A stretch of 64,000 nucleotides of DNA from Blumeriella jaapii (lineage: Eukaryota > Ascomycota > Leotiomycetes > Helotiales > Drepanopezizaceae). The DNA is taken from NCBI GenBank assembly GCA_009599575.1, contig VWND01000013.1, positions 434,001 through 498,000 on the forward strand. Reading direction: 5' to 3'. A program made the translations under genes and the position numbers. Below, one piece after another: positions 1-12,194 of this stretch (within the stretch, counting starts at the first letter, position 1; each line of letters begins with the position of its first letter). The notes beneath the pieces were generated by a model. The model ran no database searches. It saw only the letters and a program-made list of their open reading frames with translations, and was not told the DNA's origin.

Positions 1-293
1 AATCTGCTTTGGTCCAAGTGCTCGGCCGGCCCCCCCCCCTTGCTTGAGCTGAGCCCGGCGTTTCTCCGTTATCGATTTATCCGCTAGCTCCACGCTAATC
101 TCGTACACATCCGAATGGGAACATCTATAATCCGGTCTCCTATGCCTCTTTTCCTTCTCGCCATCTCCCTTTTCTCTTCTCTTCTCCCTTCAACTTCTGT
201 TCGCTGCGTGTTGCGTTGTCCTTTCTCTCGCCCTTCTCGGGCAGTGTTTCTTTGTTTTTGTTGTGTTCGTGCAAGATCGTGCTGTACTATGCA

Positions 294-2716
294 ATGATGT
301 TTCAACCAAATCGCCCCTTTCACAGGCTTGCCGTGGTGTGCGTTCTGGTGCTCTGCACTTCTCTCCTTTATTTGTACGAAACGTCGTCAGTGTATCCAGA
401 ACATCGAATTCCACAGCACGAACTTTCCCATTTTAAGGGGGCCGACCAGAGGCTGCCGGGATCTCTCCCAGGACCGCCGCCGCCGCCGCCGCCGCCGCCG
501 CGGCCAGCAGCCACCCCAGGCTACTCTATCAAGCCGATCGCGTATGTCTTCCCGCAGTACTACGTTTTCGAAGACAACAACAGACTTCATGGCGAGAACT
601 TTACCGAATGGAACAACGTCAGGGGCGTGACCCACAATTCCTGGGGCCTGGAAACCATCCGCCCACATGAGTCCATCGGAGGCTTTTACAACGGCCTTGC
701 TTTCGAGACGAGACAGCGACAAGGCCGTTTCCTTCGCGAAAGTGGTTTTCATGGAGCCGTTTTCCATCACTACTGGTTCGCCGGCCGACCGGTCATGGAC
801 CATGTTATCCAGGCGATGTTGAAGGACGGCGAACCGAACATTCCCTTCATGCTGAGCTGGGCAAACGAGCCGTGGTCGGCGCGATGGGACGGTGCGGGTA
901 GTAGTGATGCCGTTCTGATCGCGCAGGAGTACGGGTTGCGAGTTGCGTGGCGGAAGCATTTCGACTGGCTCTTACCATTCTTTAAACATCCCCAGTACAT
1001 CCGGTCGAATGGCAAAGTTCAGTTCCTGTTGTATAACCCAAGCCATGTTGGTCACCTCGGACCTCCGATGTTTGCTGCTTGGCGTCAATGGGCCGTTGAG
1101 GAAGGTCTCGGTGGCCTCGATGTCATTGAAACCAGATGGGGAGAGGGTTCAAACCAAGGCCCTAGCTCCTGGGCAGATTTTCCACCGGACGCCATCAACG
1201 AATTTGCGCCGCACGCTGGTGGAAACGACCAGGCGGCTTTCTCGTCCCTGAAGAAGATGTCACGAGTGTATCATCGTGGCACACTTGCCTGCTGGGACAC
1301 TACTCCCCGCCATCCAACAGATGGCAAGGCTGTCTCTCTTCCCATGTGCCATCCCAGGACCTGGCAAAACCATCTGGTTGAGATGTTCCGCAAGATCAAG
1401 TCAGAGCCGAATCCGATTGGCTCCGAGAATTTTTTCTTCGTGAACGCACTGAACGAATGGGGTGAGGGCAACTCCATCGAGCCCAGCGTCCAGTTTGGCG
1501 ATGGCTATGGAATCGCGATGAAGAATGCTATGAAAATAACCGAGCGAGAACACGTCTGGGCTGATCAGTCTATCAAAGATGGTCTCGAACTGGAGAGAGA
1601 ATTGGCAGGTATCATGGGCACGACTGCAGATGTTTGTGTTCTTGTCGGCGCTACACCGGATCACGCAGAGAACAAGATGTTTAAACTATCCGACATGCTT
1701 CGCTCTCTTCAAGCGCAACAGAACAAGAACTGGAGAGCTGTCGTTTATCAAACAAACACCACTGAATTTCCAGATCTCAACCGCATAGTAGTGCAGGCAC
1801 TTGACGTCAGAGTCAAAAGTGCCACGATACCCGGAGAGGTTATGATCTCAGGATCTGAAGGCAAGGATGCAGAATCCGTAGCTACTAACTGGGTACTCAA
1901 GAACTTGGAGACCGTGGATCCTGGATGTGCAGCAGCACGGTACCTCCTCGTCACGGACGCTTCGCATACATATGAGCCTAGCGCCTTTGATGCACTAACC
2001 AAGACAGAGGATATCATAGCTCTTACTGTCGAATCTCGCGAATCCATTCGGGACCACGTGATGCTACAAGGGGACATCTCTTGGGCAGATCGCTGTACGC
2101 GGCTTGAAGACGTAAGATTCCTTTTCTAATATCTCAAGCCATTACTACACAAGCTAACTGGGACTCCGTACAGCCAAGTCTGGACCTTTGTGCCGCCTCT
2201 TCTCCAAACATGGTCTCCAGCCTCGCAGCGACCTTCCTCAACTTCCCCAAGTTTCGTGCTGAAAACTACACACTCTCCCAGTTTACCGCCAAGTTTCTTC
2301 ATCAAGAGAGCAGTGCTCTGGACGAATCATCCTCCACTACCTATTACCAACTGACATCTACTATCTCTCCAAGGTCCCAGACAGGCGAGTGCCACGTCCG
2401 CCACAACCCCACTTACTCCTCCTGCCTCAAAACCGGAAACTTCTGGTTCGACTCCCCGATCTTCGAGGAGATGGGCTGCTATACCACCACGGACTTTATC
2501 CGCATCATCGGGGCCAAGTTGCCGCATCTAAAGGGTGTTGATCTGGACTTCTTCAGGAGAGATGGGAGGTGTGTAAGGTATAACGAGACGGAGTACGACA
2601 AACAAATACAGGCGCAGAAGCCTGTGAGTTTGGCCGAGGATCAAAAGGTCGAGGAACCTACTGAGTTGACTTCTACTGCTGACAACAAGGCCGAAGGCGG
2701 AATAGTGGCGGGTTGA
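294..2716 (+). CDS. WbsX/GH99-like glycan-processing enzyme, type II membrane protein
   Basis: Two exons, 294-2111 and 2174-2716, encode about 786 residues; the intron has a GTAAGA donor, a CTAAC branch site and a CAG acceptor, and the phase closes. ATGs at 294 and 297 are followed by a hydrophobic segment (about residues 11-28), so the protein is probably a Golgi or ER type II membrane protein. A CCG run near 475-502 encodes a poly-proline hinge. Residues about 80-395 carry the marks of the WbsX family (glycosyltransferase/GH99-like): FTEWNNVRG, HHYWFAGRP, SWANEPW and NEWGEGNSIEP. The part beyond about residue 440 looks like a second, GT-A-like domain (CVLVGATPD, LLVTDASHTYEP), less certain. 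WbsX proteins process cell-surface polysaccharide in bacteria; the fungal substrate is unknown. Function inferred from motifs only. Confidence 0.8.
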
Positions 2717-4535
2717 AGAAGCACGGGCAGGTATGAGGTTCCAAATTTCAGAGTGGAAAGAGGGGGTGAAGAGTCGAAGAGCTTGTGCGCCTTGCTGAGC
2801 GTCTAGGGGTGTGAGAAGAGCCGCGAGAGATCGCTCGAACCCAAGCTTGGGGTAGATTCTTTTCTCACCTGGTTGGAGGGGCTCGAGAATGGCCGGGTGC
2901 ACTCAAGTAGGGAGTGAAGGCCAAGACGGCGAGATATGTGGACGATATAGGATCCCGGCGAGCATCTAGGGCGATGGATTTAACTTGGGTTTAATTTGAT
3001 ACTTGACTAGAATCTCACATCTTGTTCCATTATCTTCTGCGAAATGGCGATGGTGCATCATTCAGGTATCCTGGCCTGGTCTGGAACGCGCAGGTGAATG
3101 GGCCACCAGACCATCTGATGAACTTCTTGATTGTCCTGAGCAGGAGACAGATTTCGCTCTGGAGGCTTTTGAGATGTATTTACGGGTGCTGCTCAACCAT
3201 CCCTCTCATCCTCGCTCCCTAGCTAGCTACTTACTACTTACACACTAGCTAGACCTAACCTACGATAATGAGAAACGCCCCGATCCCCAAGTGATCCCAA
3301 AGCGGCTCCGCTACCTCGGACACCTGCTTTCCCACGAGCCGCATATCCCGTGTGCAGCAGCTCGTGGCGGGCGCGCGCAGCCCGAACCGCAGCGAACCTA
3401 TAAATGTCCTGTGATGTACACACACATGCCTTACAGTACCGCACCTACTGTATGATGTATCGATCGAATCGCGCCACCCTGCAGGCTCGAGCGAGGAGGT
3501 CGACGCTATCTATTGTACTGTAGAGTACCGACGGGCTGGGTTCGGGGTCCAGGGCACGAGTAGGAGGGGAGAGGGAACCACTTACGTACCGTACCGGACG
3601 GGACGGGATCTGGGATGCGGGAATGATTGAATGCTTGAGAATGCTCGGTTTGTGTCTGGCCTTCTGCTCTGCCTACCCCGGCATGGCACGGCACGGCACG
3701 GCACGGCAGGGTGCATGTCGTGGGATTTCCATGGTCGGTGTTCACCCCCCTCGCCCCCCCTTTTGTTTACCATCGCTCGCTTCTGACGACCAAGGGTTGT
3801 TGTTGTCCCCCCCCTCCCCCCGCCAGGAACAACGGCACTACACACAGACAGTACTGATACGGCGTGGAGGGTTAGTAAGTGTGCCCTGCATATATACAAG
3901 GTACCTACCTACCTAGGTACTGTACGTGTCGGACGTTGTAACCGGTGCTTCTATTGTGTATCTACACTTTTGCGACGTAACGCTGATGCCCGACCGCGCT
4001 AAATAAATAAACAGGTATCTTCGATACCGTCGTCCCACACCGAACTCTACCCTACCCATGTCCAGAAGCAGAAGCAGCATCGAAAGAGCAACTCGAAGTG
4101 ACACAGACAGTTATACTGCAGCCCTGCCATCTAAACCAAACCTCGCGCAAAAAAAAAGAAGAAAAAAAAAAAAAGGTAGACTGGCTTTCCTCCTCCGACT
4201 CTTCGCCCTGGGATCGTCGGTGGTGGCCTCCTGGTTTCTCTGCTGATGTTCATGTTTCAAGCCGAGAGGAGGAAAGCAGGGAGCTTTTTGGACTCAAAGA
4301 AATCTGTCGCGTCGCGTCGCGTCGATGACGAGTACTGCTATTGTAGCGCTAGACCGGCATGCACATGCCGTATCGAAAAAAAGAAAAAAAAAAGAGAGAG
4401 AAAGGAACATTCGTGGCCGGGAAGCAAAAACACCATGCGTGCTCTCGCTCCCGCAGTGACTTTGGCATGGAAGATACGCCACCGCCTGTACCACGGGGGA
4501 CAAATCTAGAGGACGGCGTTTCCTCGATCTGGCAA
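2717..4535. other. gene-free interval with GTAC palindromes and GGCAC repeats
   Basis: No convincing reading frame. It holds the 3' flanks of both neighbours, a GGCAC tandem run at about 3685-3708, TACCTA/TAGGTA-type short repeats with GTACTG palindromes (3430-3452, 3511-3530, 3900-3926), and adenine runs at about 4149-4175 and 4375-4403. Confidence 0.6.
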
Positions 4536-5410
4536 TCATGCGACAACAGCCGTGTTCTTCCTGCCGAGCATGCTCCACGTTTGCTTTTTGGGCTTTTCTT
4601 TCGGCGCCGTCGGGGCCGCGGTCGCGGCCGAGGTCTTGAACTTGGACGCCGGTGGTGGGCCGTCGAAGAGAGGCGCCTCGCCGAGCTTGCGCGTCGTGCT
4701 GGTGTGCAGGCGATCGAAGATGTCCTGCGCGCCGTAGACGGTGGGCTGCTGTCGCTGCGCGAAGTGGTGTCGCGCGTTCGCGGGAATCTCGAGGTGGTCG
4801 GAGGAGCGAGTGGAGTTGGTGCTGTTTCCCGAGCTGACGACCGGGGAGACGTCTGGGAACGGTGTTAGTCGGTCCTCGGCAGGTTTGGGGAGTCACGGCG
4901 GAACAGTGCAGAGAAACAGCAGCAGCAGCAGCTGGAAAACAGTACCTTCGGAATGCACATTGCTGGCTAGAGGACTCGGTCCGAGTCCAGAGTCATGGTA
5001 CGAATGCCCTCGCTGCGACGCGCGTTGCTCTGCTTGGGCTCACCTGCTCGGGAGGTGTTGTTGGCGTGGTAGACATCGGCGCTGTTGTAACTGCTGTAGC
5101 TGCTGTTTCGCGGCAGGGGAGAAGCCTGCGAACTGATTTCAACTGCCGACTTGGCGAAAGCCAGGCTTGATAGAGTGCTTTCTGTTCGGCTGATGGCCAA
5201 TTCGCTTCTCTTCTTGTGCTGCTCCTTAATCTTGGGTCGATCTTCCTGGTTCCAACTCGACGGTGCACCGCTGAGGGCGTCGATGGCGGCATGGGTGGGA
5301 GTATGCTTGTAAGAGACCTTGACAACGGCTTCGGGATCCTTCTCCTTCTCCTTTGCCTTGTGCTCCTTGGCCGCCTTCTTCGACTTCCTGATCTTGGAAA
5401 AGACCGACAT
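4536..5410 (-). CDS. conserved lysine-rich protein of unknown function
   Basis: The protein starts at the ATG at 5410-5408 with MSVFSKIRKSKKAAKEHK and ends at the stop at 4538-4536 with WSMLGRKNTAVVA. Proposed exons are 5410-5002 and 4852-4536 (about 241 residues). The acceptor (TTCCCAG preceded by GACTAAC) is good; the GTACCA donor is weak but is the only one I found that keeps the frame, so the junction is uncertain. No domain or catalytic motif is visible. The N-terminus is basic, the middle is Ser/Asn-rich, and a short conserved-looking block (AQDIFDRLHTSTTRKLGEAP) lies near the C-terminus. Proteins beginning MSVFSKIRKSKKAAKEHK are, from memory, widespread in filamentous ascomycetes, without an assigned role. 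Confidence 0.65.
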
Positions 5411-5793
5411 GTTGTGGATGGGTATGGTCGTAAGGTGAGCGAGGCGCAGAAATGTTCTGACGGCTGTGTTATGGGTATGGAGATTATGACGTTGGGAAGA
5501 ACAGCAGCTGTCGAGCTAGGTTCGGTAGTTTTGAACTCGGAGTCCTAGATGACGCTTTGTTGGCTCCGGCCGGATGCTTGGGTACTCTGGCCCACTCGGA
5601 GTGCCGTTTCTGGATAGTGCTTTGGACGGATTCTGTAGCTTGGGTCTAGAGAGACCGGGACTTGACGGGAGGCTTAGGCGTCGTAAGACTAGACCAGACT
5701 ATCGGGTTCCGTGTTCTTGCACATATCTACAGGCGAATTGACAAGATGTGCAGAGGAGTGAGGGTAATCACAGTGCTCTGGGTATCAAGAGGA

Positions 5794-5866
5794 CGGATGG
5801 AGGATGGAAGATAGAAGGAGGATGGAAGATAGAAAGAGGAAGATGGAAGATGGAAGTGGGAGAAGA
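5794..5866. repeat. degenerate GGATGGAAGATAGAA tandem repeat
   Basis: A strand-asymmetric purine tract built of GGATGG, GGAAGAT and AGAAGGA units repeated imperfectly about five times. It lies upstream of the lysine-rich gene. No coding potential. Confidence 0.7.
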
Positions 5867-7565
5867 GAGAACAAGATGACGCGAGAAATCCGGACAGAAA
5901 GTAGAAGAAGAGGACTGGCCGTATGTACAGGACAGCACTGTACTGGAGCAAGGTGCCTGCAAGACTCTGATAGCCGGCTGGGGCCTTCGAATCATGTCAA
6001 ACACGAGAATCACCACCAATTCCAGCTCAGGCCGCGTAGGAGACTTAAGCGAAAGGGGTGTTTACAGCTGACCCACCTACCTGATTGGTCCACAACGGCG
6101 AAATCTCTATCTGTACCGTACAGGGTTATCGGTACTGCACGTATGTATGTACTGTACAGTTGATCTGATCTTGGCGAAGATAGTAAATAGATAGATAGAC
6201 AAGCGAGCGAGCCAGCGCAGGCGAAAACACCGACCAAAACATCTTCTCAAGGCCCAGCCAGTCTCCCAACACTGTGTTCTTCACCGATAAGCAGCAGCAG
6301 CCTGGGTCACGGTATCACCACATGCCGCGTGGAAGGGCCCTCATGGCTCTATGGGTTTGCCGTTCAGCTCGCCGCCATGCCGCGTGCCGGCCGAGCGAGT
6401 AGATTGTGGCTCTGCTGGATTTTGTTTTTCTGTGCCTTCTGCAGACTGCAGCGCACGTTTCCATCCCAGCCGCACTGTGTAGCCCCTCTTGGCTCGCAGA
6501 CGACGGCGCTGGGAAGCGTCATCGGTACCGACGGTGCAACTGATGTTCGTCGGCGAGCTCGAAAATAGACTCGACCGGTCCCGAAAGCAGAGTCCTCGAG
6601 CTGGAAAAACTAGGGAAGACACGTCTCGATAGTTTCTCCGATATATCGAACATCCCGTTCTCGCAGCTCTGCGTATCTCCGGACTGTCGTGGGGCCAACG
6701 CTGGCATGCTGCCGGTGCCTGTTCGATGTTCCCATAGATAGGAACGAGTATTTTGTCATGGACTTCTTCTCGTTGGCCGACAGCAGTCTGGCTACATGAA
6801 TTTTTGGGCCGTCGCTTGGGAAATGGCATTGCTTCTGGGGTCGGAACAGAATCGATCTTATAATGCCTTCGGGGTTCTCCTGAAGTGCTGTACCTGAGGT
6901 GGTACAGTAAACTCTTCCCGCCTAAGGAGTCTCATCACGACGACCGAATGGGTGCAATCGAAGTTCGTGCGCTTATCTCTTCGACGCTTTTCGTGCAGCA
7001 CTTGACCCAGCGTGCTGTATATCATCACCTGCATGCGGTATTGCCAGAGTGCATCCTGTGGAATCCGGTGTCCGCTTCCGACTGATGTCAACCTGCGGCA
7101 TGTGATAAAGTCAAGGCTGCTTCTCGTTCGAGTGCCCGATATGCTCGTCAGTCTGGGCCGCTGGCAAACCACCGAGATACGAGTCGATACAGCATCTGTT
7201 GGTATCACACAGAGTGATACAATAAAGACTAGTCTTGGTTGCTGTGTGGATCCTGTATTGTGCAAACGCATGTTCAGGATCATTCTTGATTCTATCAATC
7301 AAACGATTCGCAGGGCCTTATCTGTATCGTGGTATGGTGCTCTGGGGATAGATCGCGCTGAGTAAAAGAAAGCTTTTCAGCTATGATCGCAATGTTTTCG
7401 ATCTTCGTTTTCCCAGCCTTTCCGGGTTGGGAGGTGATTTGGGCTGAGTTTATCAATCTTTGTTTTTCAAAAGCTTCTGGGATGACTCGGGAATTTTCGC
7501 CTTCTCAACAGAGCAATCACCGTTCAGAAATCGTCACAGTTCAGAATCCGTAGTTAATTACCCAT

Positions 7566-7838
7566 CTACTTAGAATCGCATAACTTGTCGATGTAGAAGC
7601 CGAGTGCGTCGTTGTAAAACACAGGGGAGTTAACTATTGCGAAGCCGGCGTTTCTTTGCGCAGATTCAAGTTCAGAACGGATCTTGTAAACATGAAATCT
7701 GAATTCATCATCTAAAATTTCGCACCCAGCACTTTTTTTTCTCGTTGAATGCACCTTTGAAATATTGCCGATCTTTTTGAAGTATATCGGGACAGCAGTT
7801 TGAGAGGAAGACGGAAACTCGATTTCTGAACACGCCAA
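7566..7838 (-). other. orphan open frame in an A+T-rich island
   Basis: This frame of about 90 codons has no in-frame ATG at its 5' end (an upstream TAA lies near 7862-7864). Its translation is nevertheless protein-like, with mixed charged and aromatic residues (for example DDEFRFHVYKIRSELESAQ and SPVFYNDALGFYIDKL). It could be the last exon of a spliced gene, a decayed gene, or chance. The flanking 7371-8110 is clearly A+T-richer than its surroundings (the line at 7921-7980 is 19/60 G+C). I do not recognise the product. Confidence 0.25.
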
Positions 7839-9507
7839 CTCCAGTTTTCGGTAGATTTGGTTTTACCAGAGTTGATTACCTATAAGTAGCGATTGTTTAA
7901 GATTCCTGACCCAATATTTTCTTACTTTTCGTATTCTGTTGATCAATTGTTTTAATTTGGTTGCTTCGATTACACTTACCTACCTATACCTATATACACC
8001 TACAGATTTGACTACCGAGACAGACGAGACTCGGACAGCAGGTTTAATCGGCATCTTTGCAGTGATACCAAAAAATTCTAACCCTCTCTAAGCGTGTACG
8101 CTGACTGTGTTGTATGTCTCAGCAGTTTATTCCGCGAAAGCCTTTTGATATCTGAACATGGGCGTCACTAACCTGGCTATTTTGTGTGCACGCCACCCAG
8201 GCCGCCTTCGAAACATGACAACCTGCACGGCACGCTGAGCTTCTGTATGGTTTCCTGAAGTGCAACTGGACCGTCGATAAACGTAAGTTCAGCTGACACA
8301 TATTCCAAGTAGCTTGGGATCGCAACAAAACCTAGTCGACTTCTGATGGTCTGGCAAGATCTCATCTCTATGATTCTATTGGAAGCCGAAATAGAGAGTC
8401 GACAGAGATTTGATGCTGCCGATCTGTCCTCGTAGAGAGATAGCCTGCCTTTCGCCGCAACTCGAGAGAGCATCGCTTTCTTTCCTTGTTCTTCTTGATG
8501 GTTGGATCTTCATGTCTATCACATGTCCGTCGCCATCTGCCCTCGGTCATTTTCTCGACGTCAGGAATCGTCCCTATGCAAGCCGCGAACATTGAACGCT
8601 TTCAGGAAACAAGAGCCATGGCTTATGCGTGGAGTGATGGTCTTGGGCTTTGCTTGATCCTTGCTCTGGCAGAGAAGCTTTGGTTTGGTTGTCGAACTTA
8701 ACCTCAAGCACCTGGTATTCCACGATAGTCTCGACTGCAAAAACCATGCATGCTCTTGTCTCAAGCATCGGGTAGAGCACCAAACCTCTCTCCCAACCGG
8801 CTTCACCCCGTGGCGGTTTTCCATCTTCTCTCTCATACTCACGCTCTTTCCGGCATGGCTATCAGAGAGGCCCAGTGCAAGCAGCAGCTTCTCGCCTATC
8901 CCGACTGACATATGTCAACACGCGGCTCCCGAGTCATGATTCGCGCGCTCCGCAGCTGATGGCATGCGGAGACGCCCCCCGGACCGCGGGTGCTGGCCGA
9001 CAGGACAGCAGAAGCTGGGGTCGAGCAACAAGCCTTCCAGCCCTTTGGCCTCGAAGCTTGTCGTGTTCAAGCTCTCGGGGCCAGATGCAGCCGTCATCAA
9101 CAGAAGAAGAGCTCCAATGGGACGGCGAGGACGACCAGACATCCAGACGAAAGACCGCGATCCGCATCGCTGATCGCCCTCGTCCGCCCTCGATCAAAGT
9201 CGCTCTGACGGCTTTGACTGGTCGACTGAGCAGTGGACAGACAGCGCGTGCTCGCCATGGGCGCTAGTACAGGACCGCTCCCTCGACACGGAGTCGCAGA
9301 GATGTCGAGATAAGCTCGCGATGCTCGCACGCCGCTTGCAAGCGTGAGCCTCAGAACGAGAGGCCTGTATCAGATGCCGACTGGCCGAGAAGAGAAAGCG
9401 GGTGTAGATCCGGGCGGGAGTCTTCAGATGATCTTCCATTTCCATCTGAGGTACGGTTGGCACCATGGGGAAGCCAAATCGCTCGTTACACGCCTCCCGA
9501 CCGACCG

Positions 9508-9515
9508 TATATAAA
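9508..9515 (+). promoter_or_regulatory. TATA box of the aspartic protease gene
   Basis: TATATAAA lies about 100 nt before the protease ATG at 9617, a usual distance for a fungal TATA promoter with a short leader. Confidence 0.6.
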
Positions 9516-9616
9516 GCACGATGCTGCCCATCCAGAAGAGAGCATCTGCGGCGTCGACTGCCTTTTGGCCCCCTTGACGATTCCCCCTCGGTGTCGAACC
9601 CCAACCTCTACCCAGC

Positions 9617-10942
9617 ATGTTCTTCGTCACTCTCCTGGCCGCGGTGACCGCAGTCTCAGCATCTCCCGTTGAGCGTCGAACACAGCAGTCCGTCGTCCCG
9701 ATATCACACTCCTCCAACTTCACCAACTTCCGGAACATCGTCAACAAGGGCCGACAGCGTCTCACGGCCGTCAATGGGGCTTCCTTCAGAGTTGGCGCCA
9801 CCGTCCAGGCGAGCTCCGGCTCCATCACCAACGAGGACGTAAGTTACGTCGCCCCCGTCGTGATCGGAGGCAGAACCTCGCAGCTTATCGTGGACACTGG
9901 ATGTGAGTGACCATCCCCCAAAAGCAAGACGACCCGTTCCTGACGTTCCCCTCTCAGCGTCCAACACCTGGTGTGGCGCACAAAGGCCCTGCGAGAAGAC
10001 CTCGACGGGCAGATCTACGGGCAACGCGGTCCAGGTCAGCTACGGAAGTGGCTCTTTCTCGGGCATAGAGTACACCGACACGGTCAGCTTTGGCGGTCTC
10101 ACCTTCGCGGCCCAGTCCATTGGTGCGGCCTCGAGGGCCACCGGTTTCAGCGGAGTGGATGGGATCATTGGCTTTGGGCCCGTCGGCCTGACCAGAGGCA
10201 CGGTGGCGAGTAAGTGGCCATCTCCTTGTGTACCCAAGTGCCCACGGCCGAGACGCGACGCTGCTCTCACGGTTTGAAGCCACGCGACGATGGGGGGCTG
10301 AATTCACGGACAGGCACCAGCACCGTACCCACCTTCATGGACAATCTGTACCGTCAAGGATCCATCTCAAGCGAAGTGTTGGGCGTCTACTTCCGCCCGA
10401 ACTCCGAATCGGATACCGACAACAACAACGGAGAACTCACGCTCGGTGGCGTGGATGCCTCCAAGTACCTGGGCACCCTGACCTACTTCCCGCGACTCCA
10501 GAGCGGCGCCGCGGCCAGCTACTGGGGGATCTCTGTGGCGAGCATCGACTACGGCTCGACGTCTCTCGCGACGGCCGCCACGGGCATCGTCGACACGGGC
10601 ACGACTCTGCTTTACATCCCAAGCTCGGCTTACACCCGCTTCCTCTCTGCCAGCGGCGGCACCACAGACGCCGGCTCGGGCCTGGCCTCGTTCACGACCA
10701 GGCCCACGGCCAACTTCACCATCACGTTCGGATCGACCACGTACGCCTTGACGCCCGCGCAGTACTTGGTGCCCACGGCTCAGTACGCCGGCTTCCAGCT
10801 GCGACCTGGCAAGGCTTATTCCTGGATCAGCGACGGCGGGGGCGCGGGTGTCAACTGCATCATTGGACAGAAGTTCCTGGAGAACTACTACTCGGTCTAC
10901 GACACGACGAACTCTCGCATCGGGTTCGCGACGCGCGCTTGA
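9617..10942 (+). CDS. secreted pepsin-like aspartic protease (family A1)
   Basis: Three exons (9617-9902, 9958-10209, 10314-10942) give 388 residues, normal for a fungal pepsin-like zymogen. The introns are 55 and 104 nt, and the phases close. A signal peptide (about residues 1-16, FFVTLLAAVTAVSA) precedes a propeptide of about 60-70 residues. Both catalytic motifs are present: VDTGSSNTW (Asp about 93, spanning intron 1) and IVDTGTTLLYIP (Asp about 273). The flap tyrosine sits in VSYGSGSFSG. The last block, IIGQKFLENYYSVYDTTNSR, is the usual C-terminal signature. No GPI-anchor tail is seen, so it is probably released outside the cell as a nutrient-acquiring acid protease. A TATA box at 9508 suggests regulated expression. 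Confidence 0.95.
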
Positions 10943-11736
10943 GCGATGGGGTTTGGAGGCGCGCGTGAGACGGGCTCGAGGGCGTGGTCGCAGACCACGA
11001 CGGCACCGTGCGGTTTCGGGTCGGACGATCGAGAGATGCTGAGCTTCTCCACTCGCACGGAATTGCTTTGGTGGATGCCATGAATGCCATGACTGCAATG
11101 AATGCCATGATTGCTATGATTGCAAAGAAAGGTAGACTTACGCTTGACATCGGCGAAGGGAATAAATAAGGGGTTTACGTAGGTCGTGTTCGCTTAGACG
11201 CTTACCTCCTCCAGTACAAAACAAAACAAAACAAAACAAACAATACAATACAATACAATGCAATACAATTCAAACACTACAATACAATCAATCAATCATG
11301 TTGGTCAATCGCGTACGATGCCGACCAATGTCACATTGCTTTCGTCACCCTGCGGTATCACTCGACGTTGGGAGGCATCTGATTGTAACCAAGATCTCTG
11401 GACCAGGTACCATGTTCATCATTCATGGGAAGCGTACACTGTGGTGCTTTGCAGCGTTGTTGAAGACAGCCGAGGGCCCTTGAGACGTCCGACACAATCC
11501 AGCAGCACGATGTAGAGCCAGGCGCGCGTGCGACCTCATCCGCACGACGGACGAGCTCCAGACATGCGCCTCGAGTCCGGACGCGACGTCTCTCGCATGC
11601 CAGGCCAGCGCGCCCGACTGACGGCCTCGCGCCAGCCGCCGCCGCCAGACGAGCCACGCACCGCACCGCACCTCGCACGCCTCTTCGCGCGCGCCCTCGA
11701 TCGCATCCTTCGCGTCGCCGACACGCAGATGCCCGT
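10943..11736. other. interval between protease and small membrane protein gene
   Basis: This interval holds the 3' flanks of two convergent genes. A degenerate ATGCCATGA repeat lies at about 11078-11122 and a CAAAA/CAATA array at 11216-11299. The rest is GC-rich and shows no supported gene. Confidence 0.5.
11216..11299. repeat. CAAAA then CAATA pentanucleotide array
   Basis: About five CAAAA units run straight into CAATA-type units and then ATCA tetramers, all with C on the same strand. It lies in the intergenic 3' flank of the protease gene. Confidence 0.8.
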
Positions 11737-12194
11737 CTACTCCGGCTGATAGGCTCTCGACGGCGTCCGAATCCTGCGCTCGACATAGACGGCCTCGGTG
11801 CCCCTCCGCGAACGCGAGCGCGCGTGCCGGTGGCGCGCTTTCCTCTCCGGCACCGCCACCGGCTGCTCCCAGTAGGACGTGCGACAGACCTGCGCGAGCC
11901 AGAGGAAGATGATGGTGCCGGCTATGGTGCCGAGCACGATGCCTGCGATCTCGCCGCCCGTCTGGACTCCCGTTAGCCCAAGCTGCCCCGAGCAGCGCCG
12001 CCAGATGCTTTCTCGGCGACACGTCGCGTCACGTCGGCCACGATTCGGGCGGGGGAGGAGGGGGAACTTGTGGTGTACTCACCAGACAGTTACACGCAAC
12101 GTCGCGGGGTAGTAGAGGCTGGGGGGGTGTCAGTCAGCGGCATCTCTCTCCCCGCGGGGAGACGACGGGTCCGGACGGGAGTACGCACCGCCAT
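11737..12194 (-). CDS. 88-residue single-pass membrane protein with a 6-nt first exon
   Basis: Exons 12194-12189 (ATGGCG only), 12118-12083 and 11961-11737 give 88 residues. Both introns have good donors (GTGCGT, GTGAGT) and acceptors, and CTGAC or CTAAC branch sites; all phases are zero. The protein begins MAPLLPRDVACNCLTGGE, then has one strongly hydrophobic helix (AGIVLGTIAGTIIFLWLA, about residues 19-36), followed by a basic Arg/His/Ser-rich tail ending SRAYQPE. The layout (short Cys-containing N-terminus, one helix, basic cytosolic tail) fits a small type III membrane protein. I recall small fungal proteins of this style, but no function is known to me. Splice structure inferred by hand. 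Confidence 0.6.

Larger units (their letters stand above)
5411..9616. other. 4.2 kb gene-poor interval
   Basis: Between the lysine-rich protein and the aspartic protease I found no gene with convincing splicing or homology. Contents: a purine-rich repeat (about 5794-5866), two GTAC palindromes (6111-6123, 6149-6160), an A+T-rich island (about 7371-8110) with one orphan reading frame, and GC-richer sequence leading into the protease promoter. Confidence 0.55.

Noticed and set aside
387..959. 190-codon minus-strand frame with a poly-arginine run
   Set aside because: It is the antisense of the WbsX gene; the arginine run is only the reverse of the CCG poly-proline repeat.
6341..6829. 162-codon minus-strand frame beginning with ATG
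   Set aside because: No conserved motif or supporting splice sites, and the residue mix is unlike a folded protein.
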